Origin: AWTP1-13 sp963814055
Lineage (GTDB): Bacteria; Pseudomonadota; Alphaproteobacteria; Rhizobiales; Hyphomicrobiaceae
NCBI GenBank assembly: GCA_963814055.1
Contig: CAWFBJ010000001.1
Location: 62,001 to 126,000, forward strand
Reading direction: 5' to 3'
DNA length: 64,000 nt
The translations under genes were made by a program, and so were the position numbers. This document shows positions 62,742 through 64,000 of the stretch, in pieces (positions within the stretch are counted from its first letter, which is position 1; each line of letters opens with the position of its first letter). The notes under the pieces are model-generated. The model was not told the DNA's origin and searched no databases. It worked only from the letters and a program-made list of their open reading frames with translations.

Positions 62742-64000
62742 GTGCGTAAAGCGATTGCCGCGGGGGCGAGCGCGCTTGCCCTTTTGTCTTTAATTCTATT
62801 GCCGGCAGGCCTCACTTCCGGCCCTGCCTGGGCCGCAGATTCGGCCGCGCTTTGCTGCGACGACCTGGAGCAACGCGTGGCGGAACTCGAGGCCACGGCG
62901 GCGCGCGGCGGCAACGGCAAGCTGTCCTTCCGCGTCTACGGACAAATCAACCGCGCGCTGCTGATGTGGAACGACGGTTTCGATTCCAACGCCCACGTCG
63001 TTGACAACGCCACGTCCTCGAGCCGGTTCGGCTTTACCGGACAAGCCGAGATCAGGCCCGGCCTGATCGCCGGTTATCGGCTTGAGGTCGAAGCGGCTTT
63101 CCCATCATCGGACGAACTCTTCAACGGACCGGGTGGCAGCAACGCCTTCCTCGGCACGGATAGGTTGCGCGTCCGCCAGAGCTATTGGGATCTCGCAAGC
63201 AGGGATCTCGGTCGTGTCGCCGTTGGCTTTCAATCGCCGGCCACGGACGACATCACCATCATCAATCTCGGCAGCCAGATGAATGACGCGGCGCTGCACT
63301 ACAACAACGCCTTCAGGATCCGTCTCGACCTGGCCAGCCCGCCGATCACGACCGACCTGAGATGGGGGCAGATCGCCCACACCGTGGATACATCGCGCGG
63401 CAACTTCGTGCGCTACGACACGCCGATCCTGAACGGCTTCCTGTTTTCGACGGCCTGGAATGACGACGTGTGGGATGTCGCGGCGCGCTACCAGCAGCAG
63501 TCGGCCTCGTTCCGTTTCGCCACGGGGGTCGGCTACATGAGGGATGCCGAGCGCGAGTTCGAGGACGTCAAGGGTTCGGCCTCGCTGATCCACGATCCGA
63601 CCGGACTTTACGCATCGATCGCAGGGGGCTTGCGCAACGACAAGCAGTCGGTGCTGAGCACGGACGATCAGGCCTATTTCTATTATGCCCAACTCGGCAT
63701 CAGCAAACAGTGGCTGACCTACGGCAAGACCACGCTGTACGCGGATCACGGGGTCTACAAGGACTTCAGCGTCGGCGAGCTGCTCAGCGTGGTCGACGGC
63801 AAGACCGTGGCGTGGGGCACGCTGACCGACACCGAAGTCCGCCGCTGGGGTTTCGGCGTGGAACAGGCCTTCAACTCCGCCGGCGTGCTGGTCTACGCCC
63901 AGGCCCATTTCTACGATCCGACCGTCGTGGGCTTCCCATGCGGTCCCGCGCCTTTCCCTGCCAAAGGCTGCGGCGGTGACGCCAAGAACACAACGAAACT
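62742..64000 (+). CDS. Hyphomicrobiales-type outer-membrane porin (3' end outside window)
   Basis: An open frame begins at GTG 62742 with a signal peptide (residues about 1-32, ending LTSGPAWAA), a short helical segment with CCDDLEQRVAELEAT and a beta-barrel part: LSFRVYGQINRALLMWNDGFD, SSRFGFTGQAEIRPGLIAGYRL and RVRQSYWDLASRDLGRVAVGFQ. These match the porins of rhizobia and relatives, 16-stranded general porins. It has no stop by the window end (about 419 codons seen). It may supply outer-membrane entry for the TRAP substrates encoded just upstream, which is an inference from position. Confidence 0.88.
   Translation, partial: MRKAIAAGASALALLSLILLPAGLTSGPAWAADSAALCCDDLEQRVAELEATAARGGNGKLSFRVYGQINRALLMWNDGFDSNAHVVDNATSSSRFGFTGQAEIRPGLIAGYRLEVEAAFPSSDELFNGPGGSNAFLGTDRLRVRQSYWDLASRDLGRVAVGFQSPATDDITIINLGSQMNDAALHYNNAFRIRLDLASPPITTDLRWGQIAHTVDTSRGNFVRYDTPILNGFLFSTAWNDDVWDVAARYQQQSASFRFATGVGYMRDAEREFEDVKGSASLIHDPTGLYASIAGGLRNDKQSVLSTDDQAYFYYAQLGISKQWLTYGKTTLYADHGVYKDFSVGELLSVVDGKTVAWGTLTDTEVRRWGFGVEQAFNSAGVLVYAQAHFYDPTVVGFPCGPAPFPAKGCGGDAKNTTK

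Noticed and set aside
1..64000. CRISPR arrays, tRNA or rRNA genes
   Set aside because: No regular direct-repeat array, cloverleaf or rRNA-like stretch was recognised by eye; a covariance-model search could not be run.

Overview
The window reads as a chromosomal piece of an alphaproteobacterium of the order Rhizobiales (Hyphomicrobiales), probably near the Phyllobacteriaceae (Mesorhizobium, Aminobacter, Nitratireductor). This rests on high GC, a cpa/tad pilus operon with rhizobial gene order, rhizobial-type DnaE1, CobT and DUF1345 proteins, and a Hyphomicrobiales-type porin. No rRNA, tRNA, CRISPR array, integrase or intact insertion sequence was found. The species cannot be named from the sequence alone.

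Layout. (1) 0.3-8.1 kb: Flp/Tad pilus operon cpaB-cpaC-small lipoprotein-cpaE-cpaF-tadB-tadC-tadD. The pilin and prepilin peptidase are not in the window. (2) 8.3-12.9 kb, minus strand: glycine cleavage operon gcvT-gcvH-gcvP behind a tandem glycine riboswitch. (3) 12.9-15.9 kb: a Tat-exported molybdopterin oxidoreductase with its cytochrome b, then DUF1345 and YaiI/DUF188 proteins. (4) 16-34 kb: mostly housekeeping genes, namely an acyl-CoA carboxylase alpha subunit, dnaE, cutC, dusA, a TauE/SafE exporter, an aspartic protease, cobT, a histidine kinase, a secreted nuclease-like protein, GST, a uracil-DNA glycosylase-like protein, an Lrp regulator, a DNA alkylation repair protein and an HIBADH-type dehydrogenase. 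(5) 34.2-36.7 kb: polar amino-acid ABC transporter genes without an ATPase. (6) 36.8-40 kb: molybdenum-cofactor block moaA-eamA-mobA-mobB, which could serve the oxidoreductase in (3). (7) 40.2-44.7 kb: DUF971, class I fumarase and a large L,D-transpeptidase. (8) 44.7-47.9 kb: a type I secretion ABC protein and HlyD adaptor. (9) 48.3-64 kb: an accessory, very GC3-rich block with a GMC oxidoreductase, an MBL hydrolase, two complete TRAP transporters, an M20 amidohydrolase, PilZ, a membrane Clp-fold protease, a DUF992 protein, a TPR protein and the 5' part of a porin. This block looks like a module for taking up and breaking down organic acids or amides. It also carries REP-like and other long hairpin repeats.

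The most striking property is the number of single-base frameshifts. I count 13 in eight genes (gcvT, acyl-CoA carboxylase alpha, dnaE, DNA alkylation repair, mobA x3, eamA x2, type I secretion ABC x3, hlyD). All lie in the first 48 kb; none was seen in 48-64 kb. Because dnaE is essential, most are probably sequence or assembly errors, although real decay of mobA/eamA or of the secretion genes cannot be excluded. I found no convincing wholly new system. The best candidates for a closer look are the 370-bp multi-hairpin spacer in the second TRAP operon, the REP-like elements, the short lipoprotein standing where cpaD is expected, and the 48-codon ORF near 22.8 kb.
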